Origin: Oceanobacter kriegii DSM 6294
GTDB lineage: Bacteria; Pseudomonadota; Gammaproteobacteria; Pseudomonadales; Oceanobacteraceae
DNA: 64,000 bases
Direction of reading: 5' to 3'
Assembly (NCBI RefSeq): GCF_000422845.1
Contig: NZ_KE383933.1
Coordinates: 127,600-191,599, forward strand
Positions 36,348 to 45,961 of the stretch are shown here, in pieces. Numbering within the stretch: position 1 is the first letter of the stretch; the number at the start of each line of letters is the position of its first letter. Made by a program: the position numbers and the translations under genes. The notes under the pieces were generated by a model that was not told where the DNA came from, searched no databases, and worked only from the letters and a program-made list of their open reading frames with translations.

Positions 36348-37249
36348 GGTTGCTCCTGTTGCCGCAGGGTCTCGGCCAGCTGCTCTGCATCCGGCAGAAT
36401 CAGGTTCAACGAGCGAGCAACCTGCTCGTTATAACGCACCTTGAAATACGGGTTGTATCCCGCCGCAGGCCAATCGCCCTGTTGCCCGGCCGTTACCAGC
36501 TCAGCCAACCGGCGGGCGGTGTCGCCAAGGTCACTGTAGGTCGACGCCAGCGCACCGGCCCGGATATAGGCGCTCGAAGGGCCAATCAGAGGGCGACTCT
36601 GGCGATAGGCGGTAATCAGGATGTTCTTGATATTGGCAGCGCTGTAGAGGGTCGTATCGTAAATACCGATCAGCGCCTGACTGCTTTGCAACAGGTCGAC
36701 CAAAGCACGATTCAGACTGTCGTAGTCGTCGAGGTAATAGGCCTGAAGACGCTTGCTGTCCAGACTGTCTTCGCAGTCGCACAATGTCAGCAGCGACTGC
36801 TGATTGGTCGCCAGTACGCCCAACGGCTGATCATCACCGATCAGGGACTGCGCCAGTGCGATTTGACGTGAAAATGGGGGTTCCAGATAGATGGCGCTTT
36901 GCAGTGCCAGTGCAGGGACTTGCTGAGCCGGTATCAGCACCGCCAGAGTCGGGATATTGGCCGGAATACGGTCACGGGCCGTCAGTGCTTGCTGGCCGAC
37001 CAGCACCACCACATCGGCTTGCTGCACACGGTCTTCAAAGCGAGGGCTGCTGGTCAACACCACCGTTGCCTGGGCGTTGGCCAGCTCGGCGGTATTGGCC
37101 GCCAGACGGGATACAGAATCGGCCTTCTTGTGGCTGACAAATGCCAGTTCAAGGGCGCAGGAGACGTTGAATACCAACAGCAACGCCAGGCTCAGCAGCG
37201 CTGTGGTCCAACTCCTCCTGTTTTCGTCACTGAAACACCTTGCATCCAT
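36344..37249 (-). CDS. ABC_sub_bind family periplasmic protein
   Basis: The 301-aa product has an N-terminal signal sequence (TTALLSLALLLVFNVSCALE) followed by the two-lobed PF04392-like fold (AQATVVLTSSPRFEDRVQQADVVVLVGQQAL, PANIPTLAVLIPAQQVPALAL, RQSRPLIGPSSAYIRAGALAS). Such proteins usually bind small molecules for ABC importers, but no permease or ATPase gene is present. It lies between a TonB receptor gene (17-base gap) and a hybrid kinase gene (4-base overlap). A role as ligand-binding subunit of a sensing system is therefore likely; this is inference. Confidence 0.85.
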   Translation of the reverse strand: MDARCFSDENRRSWTTALLSLALLLVFNVSCALELAFVSHKKADSVSRLAANTAELANAQATVVLTSSPRFEDRVQQADVVVLVGQQALTARDRIPANIPTLAVLIPAQQVPALALQSAIYLEPPFSRQIALAQSLIGDDQPLGVLATNQQSLLTLCDCEDSLDSKRLQAYYLDDYDSLNRALVDLLQSSQALIGIYDTTLYSAANIKNILITAYRQSRPLIGPSSAYIRAGALASTYSDLGDTARRLAELVTAGQQGDWPAAGYNPYFKVRYNEQVARSLNLILPDAEQLAETLRQQEQP

Positions 37250-37265
37250 GCAATCTGTCTTCCTG

Positions 37266-39536
37266 TTAGAAATTGATACCAGCCTGAACGTAGAACAGGT
37301 TACTGGTATTGTACCTCTGATTACTGTAGATCAGCGGGTTGCTATCAATCACATGATGCACGAAGAACCCGAGTGACGGTTGGTATTTACCAATCCGATC
37401 AAACACCTTGAAGTTCACTTCGGCACGACGATAGCTGTTGTCCTTGCTCTTGGCATACTGGTTGTAAGCGTCATACCAGAAGTAGGAACCGGTCAGGCTC
37501 CAGTTTTCTTCACGGTGACTCCAGCTTGCAACCAGGCTGTTCTGGGCACTCAGGCGGGTATCCGTCAGGTAAGAGCGGTATACATCGCCATCCGGCTCAA
37601 TGGTGTCCTCGCCTTCCACATCCACATTGATGTAGGCAGCCGTTAACCACAACCAGTCTTTCGCCGTCGCTTCCCAATTGAGTTGCATCTCAACACCTTC
37701 GATGTCCATGTGGGTGTTGGCGTTCAACTCCAGCGTCTGGATATTGATCGGATCTGTGATCAAATTCTCCATATGCTCGCGGAAAATCTTCACATCCAGT
37801 TCGATGCCCGGCTCATTGAAGCGACCATAATACCCCAATTCCAGGCTGGTGATGCGTTCGTGATCAAGATCCCGTGCGCCCGGCCATTGATGCAGATAGA
37901 AGGTTCCTTCATCGGCATAGAGGTAATTGTCGTTCAACCCGGTAACGTCAATCTGGAAGTTCGGGTTCTGTTCCAGCAGGTCCGGCGAGCGGGTCGCGCG
38001 CGAATGAATCAGACGCACACTCTGCTGCGGGGTAATCAGGTAATTCAGGCCGATACGCGGTGAGAACACGCTGTCGTTGGCGTCTTCCTTCTCCCAGGTG
38101 CCACCAGCGTTCAGCAGCAGGTCGTCCAGCAGCCAGTATTCCAGATTACCGAACAAGCGATAGGTATCGTTTTTCACCGTGCCGTCAAAGTAGGTGCGGG
38201 AATACACCTGATCGCGGCGCAGGTTCAGGCCCATCACGGTCCGCAGGGACTCGGTCCAGCGGCGGGTGTCCTGAATTTCGATATCAAAACGCTCGTCACG
38301 GCTGGTGTTCTCAATGGTGCCTTCAGTGCGCTGGGTCAGTAGTGACAAGTCACCACCGGTATTGGCCAGAATCTGGCCAATGTAGCCCATGCCTGTTGTG
38401 TCCAGACCATAACCCATCAAGCGCTGCATCAGCTCACTTTGCGCGTCGGAAGCCGCCACCGTACCGGCATAGACTTCGCCAATCAGGTTTTGCAGTTCAT
38501 ACACAAAACCGTCCGCCAGAGTGTTGTTGTAACGGTACAAATCGAACAGCGCCGGATCGATCATCAGCGTATACGGATTCACCGTTGCCGAACTCTCCCG
38601 CACTTCGCGCTGCCAGTAGCCACGCACATAGGCGGAATGGTCGACGTCAAAGTCTTTCGACAACTTCGCCAGCACCATGCCCTGACGGGAATCCACATCC
38701 GGGGCTGAGGTATAGAGGTCGTTCTGACGAATATCGGTGTGACCGGCCTTGTAGGACGCCTGGGTCTGCAGAACCCAACCGCTGTCGAAGGTCTGGTTAC
38801 GCGCCAGCGACATAAAGCCATGGCGCACGCCATCGCGGTACTGGTCACTGTGGCTGTTGCGGTCAGAACCGTCGAAGCCATCGCTGGCGGATACTTGCCC
38901 AGTCACCCGCCAGGCGGCGCCACCGGCAAGCCAGGAATGACTCAGATAGCCATCATCGACACCGTTGTTGCCATTGCGATAACGCAACTGGGTTCCCAGA
39001 GAATCGCCCGGGTGTTTGGTGATGATGTTGATCACGCCCTGGAAGGAGTTCGAGCCATAGGTTGCTGAACTGGGGCCGCGGGTCACTTCGATACGCTGAA
39101 TGTCTTCCAACGCCACCGGGATGTCGTTCCAGGTCACCGAGGCAATCGCTGCCCGGTAAACCGAGCGACCATCCACCAGCACCTGCAAGCGCCGCGACAC
39201 GCTGGGAGCCCCTGCGTGATACGCCACCGACGCGTTGTTTTCGTCATCGCCATGACCAATGAACATGCCAGGCACAAACCGCATCAAATCCGGCAGGGTA
39301 CGGACACCCCACGCCTCGATCTGTTGTGCCTCAATAATGGTTACACTGGCTGGTACTTCTGCCCGAGGTTGACGTAATCGCGTGGCGGTCAGTACCACCG
39401 GCAATTCGTGATCCTCGAAAATTCCTTCTTCACCTAACTCGTCCGTGAGCAGCATCTCGTCCAGTTCATCAGCTATAACCTGATTTGCTCCCGCCAGACT
39501 GGCGCAAAGCAAAATTGAACTCGCCAAAAATTTCAT
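37266..39536 (-). CDS. TonB-dependent receptor (first gene of a sensing operon)
   Basis: ATG 39536 starts a clear signal peptide (MKFLASSILLCASLAGA); the open frame upstream of it is not coding-like. The 756-aa product has a short acidic N region, then the plug: LPVVLTATRLRQP, ASVTIIEAQQIEAWGVRTL, LQVLVDGRSVYR, DIQRIEVTRGPSSATYGSNSF. The barrel ends in LFYVQAGINF with terminal Phe, the BAM recognition signal. The ligand is unknown. It forms an operon with the periplasmic binding protein and hybrid kinase, suggesting that the imported ligand is also sensed. Confidence 0.93.
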   Translation of the reverse strand: MKFLASSILLCASLAGANQVIADELDEMLLTDELGEEGIFEDHELPVVLTATRLRQPRAEVPASVTIIEAQQIEAWGVRTLPDLMRFVPGMFIGHGDDENNASVAYHAGAPSVSRRLQVLVDGRSVYRAAIASVTWNDIPVALEDIQRIEVTRGPSSATYGSNSFQGVINIITKHPGDSLGTQLRYRNGNNGVDDGYLSHSWLAGGAAWRVTGQVSASDGFDGSDRNSHSDQYRDGVRHGFMSLARNQTFDSGWVLQTQASYKAGHTDIRQNDLYTSAPDVDSRQGMVLAKLSKDFDVDHSAYVRGYWQREVRESSATVNPYTLMIDPALFDLYRYNNTLADGFVYELQNLIGEVYAGTVAASDAQSELMQRLMGYGLDTTGMGYIGQILANTGGDLSLLTQRTEGTIENTSRDERFDIEIQDTRRWTESLRTVMGLNLRRDQVYSRTYFDGTVKNDTYRLFGNLEYWLLDDLLLNAGGTWEKEDANDSVFSPRIGLNYLITPQQSVRLIHSRATRSPDLLEQNPNFQIDVTGLNDNYLYADEGTFYLHQWPGARDLDHERITSLELGYYGRFNEPGIELDVKIFREHMENLITDPINIQTLELNANTHMDIEGVEMQLNWEATAKDWLWLTAAYINVDVEGEDTIEPDGDVYRSYLTDTRLSAQNSLVASWSHREENWSLTGSYFWYDAYNQYAKSKDNSYRRAEVNFKVFDRIGKYQPSLGFFVHHVIDSNPLIYSNQRYNTSNLFYVQAGINF

Positions 39537-39692
39537 AGGTTGTTTTGTAATTCGCTGCTCTTTTTCCCGCTGCCCTCTGTCAAGAGTGTCAACGGGTTCT
39601 ACTAACGGCTTTATACTGATGTAGGCCTGACAGAACAAGTATCAGGCGGCTATAATCCGGCCCAAACCAAACACTGACCAAGGGAAAACAAC

Positions 39693-40220
39693 ATGAGCTA
39701 CAACTCAGTGTCCGCAGGCAAAGACCTTCCAAACGACGTTTACGTGGTAATTGAAATTCCTGCTAACCATGCGCCGATCAAGTACGAAATTGACAAGGAC
39801 ATGGACTGCCTGATGGTTGACCGTTTTATGGCAACCCCGATGTTCTACCCAGCCAACTACGGCTACATCAACGATACTCTGGCGGGTGATGGCGACCCTC
39901 TGGACGTGCTGGTTGTGACTCCTTACCCAGTACAGCCGGGCTCCGTGATCCGTGCTCGTCCAGTCGGTGTTCTTAATATGGAAGACGAGGGTGGCGAAGA
40001 CGTCAAGCTGCTGGCCGTTCCTCACACCAAGCTGACCAAGATCTACGACGACGTTCAGGACATCAACGATGTTCCTCAACTGCTGCGTGACCAGATTGCT
40101 CACTTCTTCGAGAACTACAAGGATCTGGAAGCTGGCAAGTGGGTTAAAGTCCGCGACTGGGGCAATGCCGACGACGCTCGCAAGCTGATCGAAGAATCTG
40201 CCGCTGCCTACAAGGGCTAA
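39693..40220 (+). CDS. ppa: Inorganic pyrophosphatase
   Basis: The 175-aa product is the size of E. coli Ppa (176). It contains [21 protein letters not shown], the active-site signature [14 protein letters not shown] with metal-binding Asp residues, and [15 protein letters not shown]. It hydrolyses pyrophosphate in the cytoplasm with Mg2+. A ribosome site AAGGG precedes the ATG and a terminator follows. Confidence 0.98.
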   Translation: MSYNSVSAGKDLPNDVYVVIEIPANHAPIKYEIDKDMDCLMVDRFMATPMFYPANYGYINDTLAGDGDPLDVLVVTPYPVQPGSVIRARPVGVLNMEDEGGEDVKLLAVPHTKLTKIYDDVQDINDVPQLLRDQIAHFFENYKDLEAGKWVKVRDWGNADDARKLIEESAAAYKG

Positions 40221-40246
40221 GCGACGGTTGTTCAAACAGCACGCAC

Positions 40247-40274
40247 AAAAAAGCCGGGTTACCCCGGCTTTTTT
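40247..40274. terminator. Bidirectional terminator, ppa / LOV gene
   Basis: AAAAAAGCCGGG, short loop TTAC, then CCCGGCTTTTTT. It serves both convergent genes. Confidence 0.93.
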
Positions 40275-40296
40275 GTGGCTGTCAGCTTTGTAGCGG

Positions 40297-40740
40297 TCAG
40301 TTTTGCTTGGCCTGCAGCGCCTCGAACTGACGTTTCAGCTCGACAAATTCCGATACATCTTTTTGTACACCAATGTAATACATCAACTGTTCATCTTCGC
40401 TGTACACAGGTGACAAACTCAATTCGTTCCAGAACATCGAGCCATCCTTGCGGTAATTGCGCAGGGTCACCCGCGCCGATTTGCCTTCCTTGATGGCCTG
40501 ACGAATCTCTTCAATACCCTGCTGCTCACGATCACCGGCCTGCAGGAAACGGCAGTCCTGATAGAGAATTTCATCCGCGCTGTAGCCGGTAAGCCGCTCA
40601 AATGCCTTGTTCACATAGATCAGGATGTTGTCTTCACCTTCCTGTTCCGCAATGACAATGCCATCGTTGGAAGCGTCGACGGCTTTTTTAAGCAGATCGA
40701 GGTTGATCGGGCCCTGCGGGTCTGTTGGCTGGTCAAACAT
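40297..40740 (-). CDS. Short LOV-domain blue-light photoreceptor (PpSB-LOV-like)
   Basis: The 147-aa product is a single LOV/PAS domain with short flanking helices. The photoactive site is YQDCRFLQ with Cys63. Flavin-contact residues are present in RNYRKDGSMFWNELSLSPV (N95, N105) and IGVQKDV (Q126). It closely follows the Pseudomonas putida PpSB1/PpSB2-LOV pattern (VDASNDGIVIAE, TGYSADEILYQDCRF), with about 10 extra N-terminal residues and no output domain. Blue light should form a Cys-FMN adduct. It is divergent from a LitR-like MerR gene, the same pairing as ppSB-LOV/pplR. GGAGA precedes the ATG. It could signal by protein contact with the MerR proteins. Confidence 0.93.
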   Translation of the reverse strand: MFDQPTDPQGPINLDLLKKAVDASNDGIVIAEQEGEDNILIYVNKAFERLTGYSADEILYQDCRFLQAGDREQQGIEEIRQAIKEGKSARVTLRNYRKDGSMFWNELSLSPVYSEDEQLMYYIGVQKDVSEFVELKRQFEALQAKQN

Positions 40741-40766
40741 GAAATATCTCCGCGTATGATGCTGGA

Positions 40767-40795
40767 AAAGTAATCAGCATGGCGCGTCGGGTCAA
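40767..40795 (-). promoter_or_regulatory. Candidate sigma70 promoter of the LOV gene
   Basis: On the minus strand TTGACC (40790-40795) and TACTTT (40767-40772) are separated by 17 bp, upstream of the LOV start at 40740. Confidence 0.5.
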
Positions 40796-40854
40796 GTATT
40801 GACGCGCCAAAGTCGCGGCGGGTTTTTACATTAGCGGTAGCAACGAATAGAATC

Positions 40855-40870
40855 TGTACAACCTTGTATA
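40855..40870. promoter_or_regulatory. Putative LitR/PplR operator between LOV and MerR genes
   Basis: TGTACAA-CC-TTGTATA reads as a near-perfect inverted repeat. On the minus strand it is also two T(G/A)TACA half-sites 10 bp apart. It lies in the 205-bp divergent region of the LOV and MerR genes. Confidence 0.6.
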
Positions 40871-40945
40871 TTGGTTGTTTACCTTGTTTGATCTTTTCCA
40901 CGTCCGCAAGCACCTGTCCCGCTTGCCAAGCACGAGCGCCCTATC

Positions 40946-41863
40946 ATGACTGGCAGTAGTTCCGAGTCGACTGCGGCTTATTACCCGATCCGCGTCGTAG
41001 CATCCGAAACCGGCATCAATGCAATCACACTGCGCGCTTGGGAGCGTCGCTATGGATTGATCGAACCCAAACGCACCGCCAAAGGCCACCGCCTCTACAC
41101 CGAGCAGGACATCAAGCTGATCAAGCAGATTGTCTCTTTGCTGAACCGCGGTATTCCTATTTCCCAGGCTCAGGCCATGGTCGCCAACGGCGAAACCCTG
41201 CCCGACTCCGGCACTGGCGTCAGCAAGCCATCGCAGTGGCAGGTGTACCGTGAGCAACTGGCCAACGCCTGCCAACAGTTTGATGAGCGAGCACTGGCGA
41301 AAACCTTCGACGAAGTGTGCCAGTTCTTCCCGGTCGAAATGGCGCTGCGGTTTCTGTTTATCCCCTTTGCCCAGCAACTGCGCGAGCAGTCCACCCATTC
41401 TCTTGGCCCTGCCCGCATCAGCCTGTACGAGTCGTTTCTGTATTCGCGACTGGCGTGGCGTCTGTCGGATAACAGCCAACCCGCAGATACCCGGGTATTG
41501 ATCGCCAACTGCACCCGCGATTCGGAAATCGATCTGCTGTTTGTGGCCTTGCTGGTGCGTCAATTTGGTCTGGGCATTACCCATTTGTCCCACCTCACCA
41601 CCGCCGAGCAAATCATTCAGCTGATCAAGGAATGCAAGCAGTGGCCGGTGATGGTGCTGCAGGTTGAACGCATGCCTGACAGCAACCACGTGCAGCAATA
41701 CCGTAAGGTCGCCATCGAAACTGGCATGCCGGTGTTTGTGATTGGCGCTGCCATGGACGCCCACCCGCGCCTGAAAGAGGCCGGTTTGATTCCGCTGATG
41801 TCGGACGATTTACAAAATGCGGCCCTCACGGTTCGCGATATTATTGAAGGAATGACGGCATGA
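40946..41863 (+). CDS. MerR-family regulator, LitR/PplR-like (second copy)
   Basis: The 305-aa product has a MerR helix-turn-helix almost identical in layout to that of the 5729 gene: YYPIRVVASETGINAITLRAWERRYGLIE and TAKGHRLYT, about residues 11-80. The C-terminal region has the length of a CarH sensor module but no DxHxxG cobalamin motif (LIANCTRDSEIDLLF in the corresponding area). It pairs divergently with the short LOV gene, matching the pplR/ppSB-LOV arrangement of P. putida, where both proteins are required for light induction. It overlaps rsmC by an ATGA junction. Confidence 0.88.
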   Translation: MTGSSSESTAAYYPIRVVASETGINAITLRAWERRYGLIEPKRTAKGHRLYTEQDIKLIKQIVSLLNRGIPISQAQAMVANGETLPDSGTGVSKPSQWQVYREQLANACQQFDERALAKTFDEVCQFFPVEMALRFLFIPFAQQLREQSTHSLGPARISLYESFLYSRLAWRLSDNSQPADTRVLIANCTRDSEIDLLFVALLVRQFGLGITHLSHLTTAEQIIQLIKECKQWPVMVLQVERMPDSNHVQQYRKVAIETGMPVFVIGAAMDAHPRLKEAGLIPLMSDDLQNAALTVRDIIEGMTA

Positions 41864-42870
41864 GCCAGGCCCCGTATCAACTACTGTGCCGCCACGAAGA
41901 TTTACACACCGACCGCACGCTGGTCATCAGCGCTGAAGCCAACCTCGACCCGGACTGGGTGCAACTGGCTCGCGACACCGGTGTCAGCCTGCAAAGCTGG
42001 AACTGGACCACCTACCAGAATGCCAAACGCCAACTGGGCGAGGACAAAGTCAGCTTTGGGGTACCGGACAACGAGCTGCCGGACAACACCGAACGGGTGA
42101 TTCTGCTGTGGCCAAAATCCAAGGTATTGGCACAAGCTCTGGTTGAGCAACTGGCCAAAACACCGGACCACCGCTACCTGCCTGAACTCTGGATCGTTGG
42201 TGCCAATGACGCCGGCGGCAAGAGCATCAACAACGCATTGAAATCACTGGCCGACTGCGAAAAACAGGACAGCGCCCGTCGCTGTTCGCTGTGGTCAGCC
42301 CTGCTGAAACCACAGGAAGGCAGCTTCAACTGGTTGCGACTGGCCAAACCGACCCCCTATAAAGACGATTCTTTCCTGTCGTTGCCCGGCGTCTTCAGCC
42401 AGGGCAGCCTCGACGCTGGCACCGAATTGTTGCTGGAAACCCTGCCACCACTGCATGGCAATGCACTGGATCTTGGCTGTGGCAGCGGCATCATCGGTTT
42501 GACCACCGTGAACGACAAAACCACCATGACCCTGTCGGACGTCGACGCCATGGCACTACGCAGCGCGGCACTGAACAGCGCCCGCAAGGGACTGGAAGTG
42601 AGCATCGTGCCAAGCGACGGCTTGGCCGACATCAGCGGTCGTTTCAACTATATTTTATCCAATCCGCCGTTCCACAGCGGCAAGGAAACGGATTACACCA
42701 TTGTTGAAACCCTGTTCCGTCAGGCCCGTGATCACCTGACCGTGAACGGCGAAGTCTGGTTGGTGGCCAACCGTCACCTGCCTTACGAAGAGTTGGCCAA
42801 GGGGCACTTTTCCCAAATAGAGGAAATGGCCAGCGGCCGTGGTTTCAAGGTTATTCGTCTGCGCCGCTGA
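41860..42870 (+). CDS. rsmC: 16S rRNA (guanine1207-N2)-methyltransferase
   Basis: The 336-aa product (E. coli RsmC 343 aa) has an N-terminal pseudo-methyltransferase domain and a C-terminal catalytic domain. Its SAM motif is ALDLGCGSGIIGL and its catalytic motif is SNPPFHSGKETDY. It methylates G1207 of 16S rRNA. It begins within the MerR gene stop (ATGA), so it is translationally linked to a light regulator, an unusual partner for an rRNA methylase. Confidence 0.95.
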   Translation: MSQAPYQLLCRHEDLHTDRTLVISAEANLDPDWVQLARDTGVSLQSWNWTTYQNAKRQLGEDKVSFGVPDNELPDNTERVILLWPKSKVLAQALVEQLAKTPDHRYLPELWIVGANDAGGKSINNALKSLADCEKQDSARRCSLWSALLKPQEGSFNWLRLAKPTPYKDDSFLSLPGVFSQGSLDAGTELLLETLPPLHGNALDLGCGSGIIGLTTVNDKTTMTLSDVDAMALRSAALNSARKGLEVSIVPSDGLADISGRFNYILSNPPFHSGKETDYTIVETLFRQARDHLTVNGEVWLVANRHLPYEELAKGHFSQIEEMASGRGFKVIRLRR

Positions 42871-42935
42871 CCCAACTCATCGCCGCTAATTAGCTTCATT
42901 ACCACTATCTGGCTCCGCTGTTTAAGGAAGGCCCT

Positions 42936-44972
42936 ATGGATGTTACGCCGACCACTGCCGCCTTCCGTTCAAGTGGGCTCACCTGCTCTCGGCTACCTCG
43001 GCTTACCGCACTGCTGCTGATTATCTTTGGCAGCACAGCGGCACAGGCTGCCGAGCGCCTGTATCAGGCCAGCTGGTTTGAAACCAGCCACCCTGATACC
43101 GCCATGGACATGCTGACTCGCATTGCCGGCGCCGGACGGGTCAAAACAGCACTGGCCACCGACGACCTGCTGATCGACGGCCTGAATTCCGATTACCAAC
43201 AAGTTGAGATTAACGGCATCACGGTGCAGTCCAGCGCCAACAGCCTGCATCGGCTGCTCGACCGCATTCCCTCCAGCGAAGTACAAGCCATTGAAGTACG
43301 TCGTAACCCAGGTTACGACAGCGACTTTGGCGGCGGCGCTGCGGCCACCATCAACGTCATTCTGAAACAATCTCAACGCCAGCAACTGGACGTGGGTTGG
43401 TTACCGGCCACCAGCGACCAGCGCAGCAATCACAGTGGCTCCCTGCATCTGGCCCGCGGTGCCGACGAACACTGGCAACTATCGGCCTCAAAAACCCAGC
43501 TCAGCGACACCGTCAGTGGTTACTTTACCGATAACAGCCGTCGCCGCTGGCAACAGCAACGGGAACAACAGGACCTGTTTCTGCGCGCCGGTTATCGGGG
43601 CATGCGCAACGCCCGCGCCAGCTGGGCAGCCAACCTGCTGTACTTGCAGGGCCGCCGTCAGTTTCAGCAAAACGCCCTGCCGCTGTCACTGCGGTTCAAC
43701 GTCCACGAGCCAGACCTCGGTGCCAGTGACTACGACAGTCACAACGCCATGCTGCTGTGGAATCTGCAAACCAGCATCAACTGGGACACCATCAAAAGTC
43801 GGCTGATGCTGTCGGGCCAGCAAACTACCGAAGACGTGAACTCCGACTTTTTTGACGACAGCAATCGCCAGCACAGATACAAACTGGAATGGCGTATTCG
43901 TGAAACCTGGGATGAGCACCGCTGGTCCGGCAGTGCTTCCTGGCTGATTCGCAAGATGTCGTCACGACTGTCCAACCCGCAACAACCGGACAGTCAGGTG
44001 CAATCCTTGTCACTGCTGGAAAACCGCCTATCAGGCCATCTGGCCGACCACTGGCAGGTCACCCCGGATACCCGCCTGACGGTTGGCTTGCGTGTCGACA
44101 GCTACGAGCTGAAACAGCAAAACCAGAGTGGCAGCGACAGCGACATTGCCACCGGCACCGCCTGGCTGCCGAACAGCACGCTGGAATATCAACTGGATGA
44201 TCGCGAGAGCATTGCCCTGTCGATCGGCCAATCCGTCAAGCCGATTCCGGCGGTCGACCGCATTGAGCATCAGGTGCGTGGCTCGGGCAGCACCACCTGG
44301 CTCGGCAATCCGGATCTGGACGACGAAATCACCACCCAAAGCCGCATTGAGTACCGCCGCCGCTTTCAGCCAGACCAACCCGCTCACCACTATGGTTTTA
44401 CCCTCGCAGTCAGTCAGCGTTTGATCAGTCGAGCGCTGTACTACGAGTTTGAACGCAGCAGCCAAAACAACACCGACATGACCACCATCACGCCCAATAA
44501 CAGTGACCAACCGACGGTAATACGAGCGATTTCGGCCAGCTATGAAAGCCGCCCGGAAGTGTTCGGTGTGCCCTTTACGCTGGCGCTATCAGGCAGCCTG
44601 TTCAAGACCGAAGTCCAGCACGACAGCGAGATCAATGGCAGCAACCGCTCCCGTATCAGCCAGACTCCCGACAGCCAATGGAAGCTGTCGTTATCGCACT
44701 GGTTTAACCGTCGCCTGAACGCTGGCGTCAGCTGGCAACATCAGGGGCAGTCACGGCAAATTGCCAACGGTGACGACGGCGAAGTCAGCATTCATACCTC
44801 CCGCACCGGCCGCTTTCAGGGGCACTTGCACTGGGGCCAGGAACGCGGTTGGTACAGCGCGTTGAAGTTTACCTATCAGCGCGGTGAGCGTTACCAGTCT
44901 GACGAAGCCAATTTCACCGTTGACGCCAACCCCGGCTGGCACTGGAGCCTTAATGGCGGCTGGCAGTATTAA
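42936..44972 (+). CDS. TonB-dependent receptor-type outer-membrane protein
   Basis: This 678-aa protein starts at ATG 42936 after AAGGAAGG. It has a signal peptide (about 25-40, TALLLIIFGSTAAQAA). A reduced plug domain follows (DTAMDMLTRIAGAGRV, LLIDGLNSDYQQVEINGITV, LLDRIPSSEVQAIEVRRNP, AAATINVILKQSQ), which lacks an obvious N-terminal TonB box. The barrel is long and ends LNGGWQY with an aromatic C terminus. It resembles the outer-membrane beta-barrel receptors related to CirA; the ligand is unknown. It follows rsmC by 65 bases and may be co-transcribed. Confidence 0.85.
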   Translation: MDVTPTTAAFRSSGLTCSRLPRLTALLLIIFGSTAAQAAERLYQASWFETSHPDTAMDMLTRIAGAGRVKTALATDDLLIDGLNSDYQQVEINGITVQSSANSLHRLLDRIPSSEVQAIEVRRNPGYDSDFGGGAAATINVILKQSQRQQLDVGWLPATSDQRSNHSGSLHLARGADEHWQLSASKTQLSDTVSGYFTDNSRRRWQQQREQQDLFLRAGYRGMRNARASWAANLLYLQGRRQFQQNALPLSLRFNVHEPDLGASDYDSHNAMLLWNLQTSINWDTIKSRLMLSGQQTTEDVNSDFFDDSNRQHRYKLEWRIRETWDEHRWSGSASWLIRKMSSRLSNPQQPDSQVQSLSLLENRLSGHLADHWQVTPDTRLTVGLRVDSYELKQQNQSGSDSDIATGTAWLPNSTLEYQLDDRESIALSIGQSVKPIPAVDRIEHQVRGSGSTTWLGNPDLDDEITTQSRIEYRRRFQPDQPAHHYGFTLAVSQRLISRALYYEFERSSQNNTDMTTITPNNSDQPTVIRAISASYESRPEVFGVPFTLALSGSLFKTEVQHDSEINGSNRSRISQTPDSQWKLSLSHWFNRRLNAGVSWQHQGQSRQIANGDDGEVSIHTSRTGRFQGHLHWGQERGWYSALKFTYQRGERYQSDEANFTVDANPGWHWSLNGGWQY

Positions 44973-45004
44973 TTTGCCAGCCCTACCGAAACCCAGGCCA
45001 GAAA

Positions 45005-45036
45005 CAAAAACGACAGCCCAAAGGCTGCCGTTCTTT
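45005..45036 (-). terminator. Terminator of speD (minus strand)
   Basis: On the minus strand AACGGCAGCC-TTTG-GGCTGTCGTT forms a 10-bp stem with one G-U pair, followed by TTTGTTT. It may also stop the plus-strand receptor gene. Confidence 0.7.
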
Positions 45037-45068
45037 AATTACTTACCTACTCACTTACCTGGAAGCAC

Positions 45069-45863
45069 TTACTCTGGCATGTTGCGGGAGTAGAAGATTT
45101 CCAGCATCTCACGACGCAGCTTGCCTTCAATTTCCGTACGCTCTTCGGCTGACAGGTTTTGTGCCGCTTCGCCAAACAGGTAGTTGTCCAGCTCGAAGTC
45201 CTTCAACAGCATCTTGGTGTGGAAGGTGTTTTCCTGATACACGTTCACGTCGATCATCTGATAGGCGTTCTGGGTATCTTCGGTCAGGTAGTTCTGGATC
45301 GAGTTGATGTCGTGATCAATGTAGTGCTTCACGCCGTCCACATCGCGGGTAAAACCACGCACGCGGTAATCGACGGTCACGATATCGGAGTCGAACGAGT
45401 GAATCAGGTAGTTCAGCGCTTTCAGCGGTGAAATCAGACCACAGGTCGACACGTCGATATCGGCACGGAACGTACTGATACCGCCGTGTGGGTGGCTTTC
45501 AGGGTAGGTGTGAACCGTAACGTGGCTCTTGTCCAGGTGTCCCACCACAGAATCACGCAGCGGGCCTGGCTTTTCTTCCATCAGGTCTTCGCTGGGTGGT
45601 ACTTCGTGTTCTGCGATCAGAATCGTTACGCTTGCGCCTTCCGGTTCATAATCCTGACGGGCCACATTCAGAATGTTGGCACCGATAATATCCACTACAT
45701 CCCCAAGAATCTGGGTCAGACGGTCTGCATTATATAATTCGTCGATGTATTTGATGTACTCCTGACGTTCTTTCTCGTTTTGCGTATAGCAAATATCGTA
45801 GATGTTGAAGCTCAGGGATTTGGTCAGGTTGTTGAAGCCGTGAAGGCGCAACTTGTTGTTCAA
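45069..45863 (-). CDS. speD: S-adenosylmethionine decarboxylase proenzyme
   Basis: The 264-aa product has exactly the length of E. coli SpeD. It contains the self-cleavage site [18 protein letters not shown], in which the Ser becomes the pyruvoyl group, and [20 protein letters not shown]. It supplies decarboxylated SAM for spermidine synthesis. Its neighbours OsmC, crp and trpCDG have the same order in Pseudomonas. The start is ATG 45863. Confidence 0.98.
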   Translation of the reverse strand: MNNKLRLHGFNNLTKSLSFNIYDICYTQNEKERQEYIKYIDELYNADRLTQILGDVVDIIGANILNVARQDYEPEGASVTILIAEHEVPPSEDLMEEKPGPLRDSVVGHLDKSHVTVHTYPESHPHGGISTFRADIDVSTCGLISPLKALNYLIHSFDSDIVTVDYRVRGFTRDVDGVKHYIDHDINSIQNYLTEDTQNAYQMIDVNVYQENTFHTKMLLKDFELDNYLFGEAAQNLSAEERTEIEGKLRREMLEIFYSRNMPE

Positions 45864-45961
45864 TAGAGTGTCCTCAATTACCCCGCAAAGCGGTGGAGTC
45901 AGGTTTCAAACGGTTGCCAGGCAGCCCCGGCAACTTGTGTCGATCAGATGTCGTCGATCTG

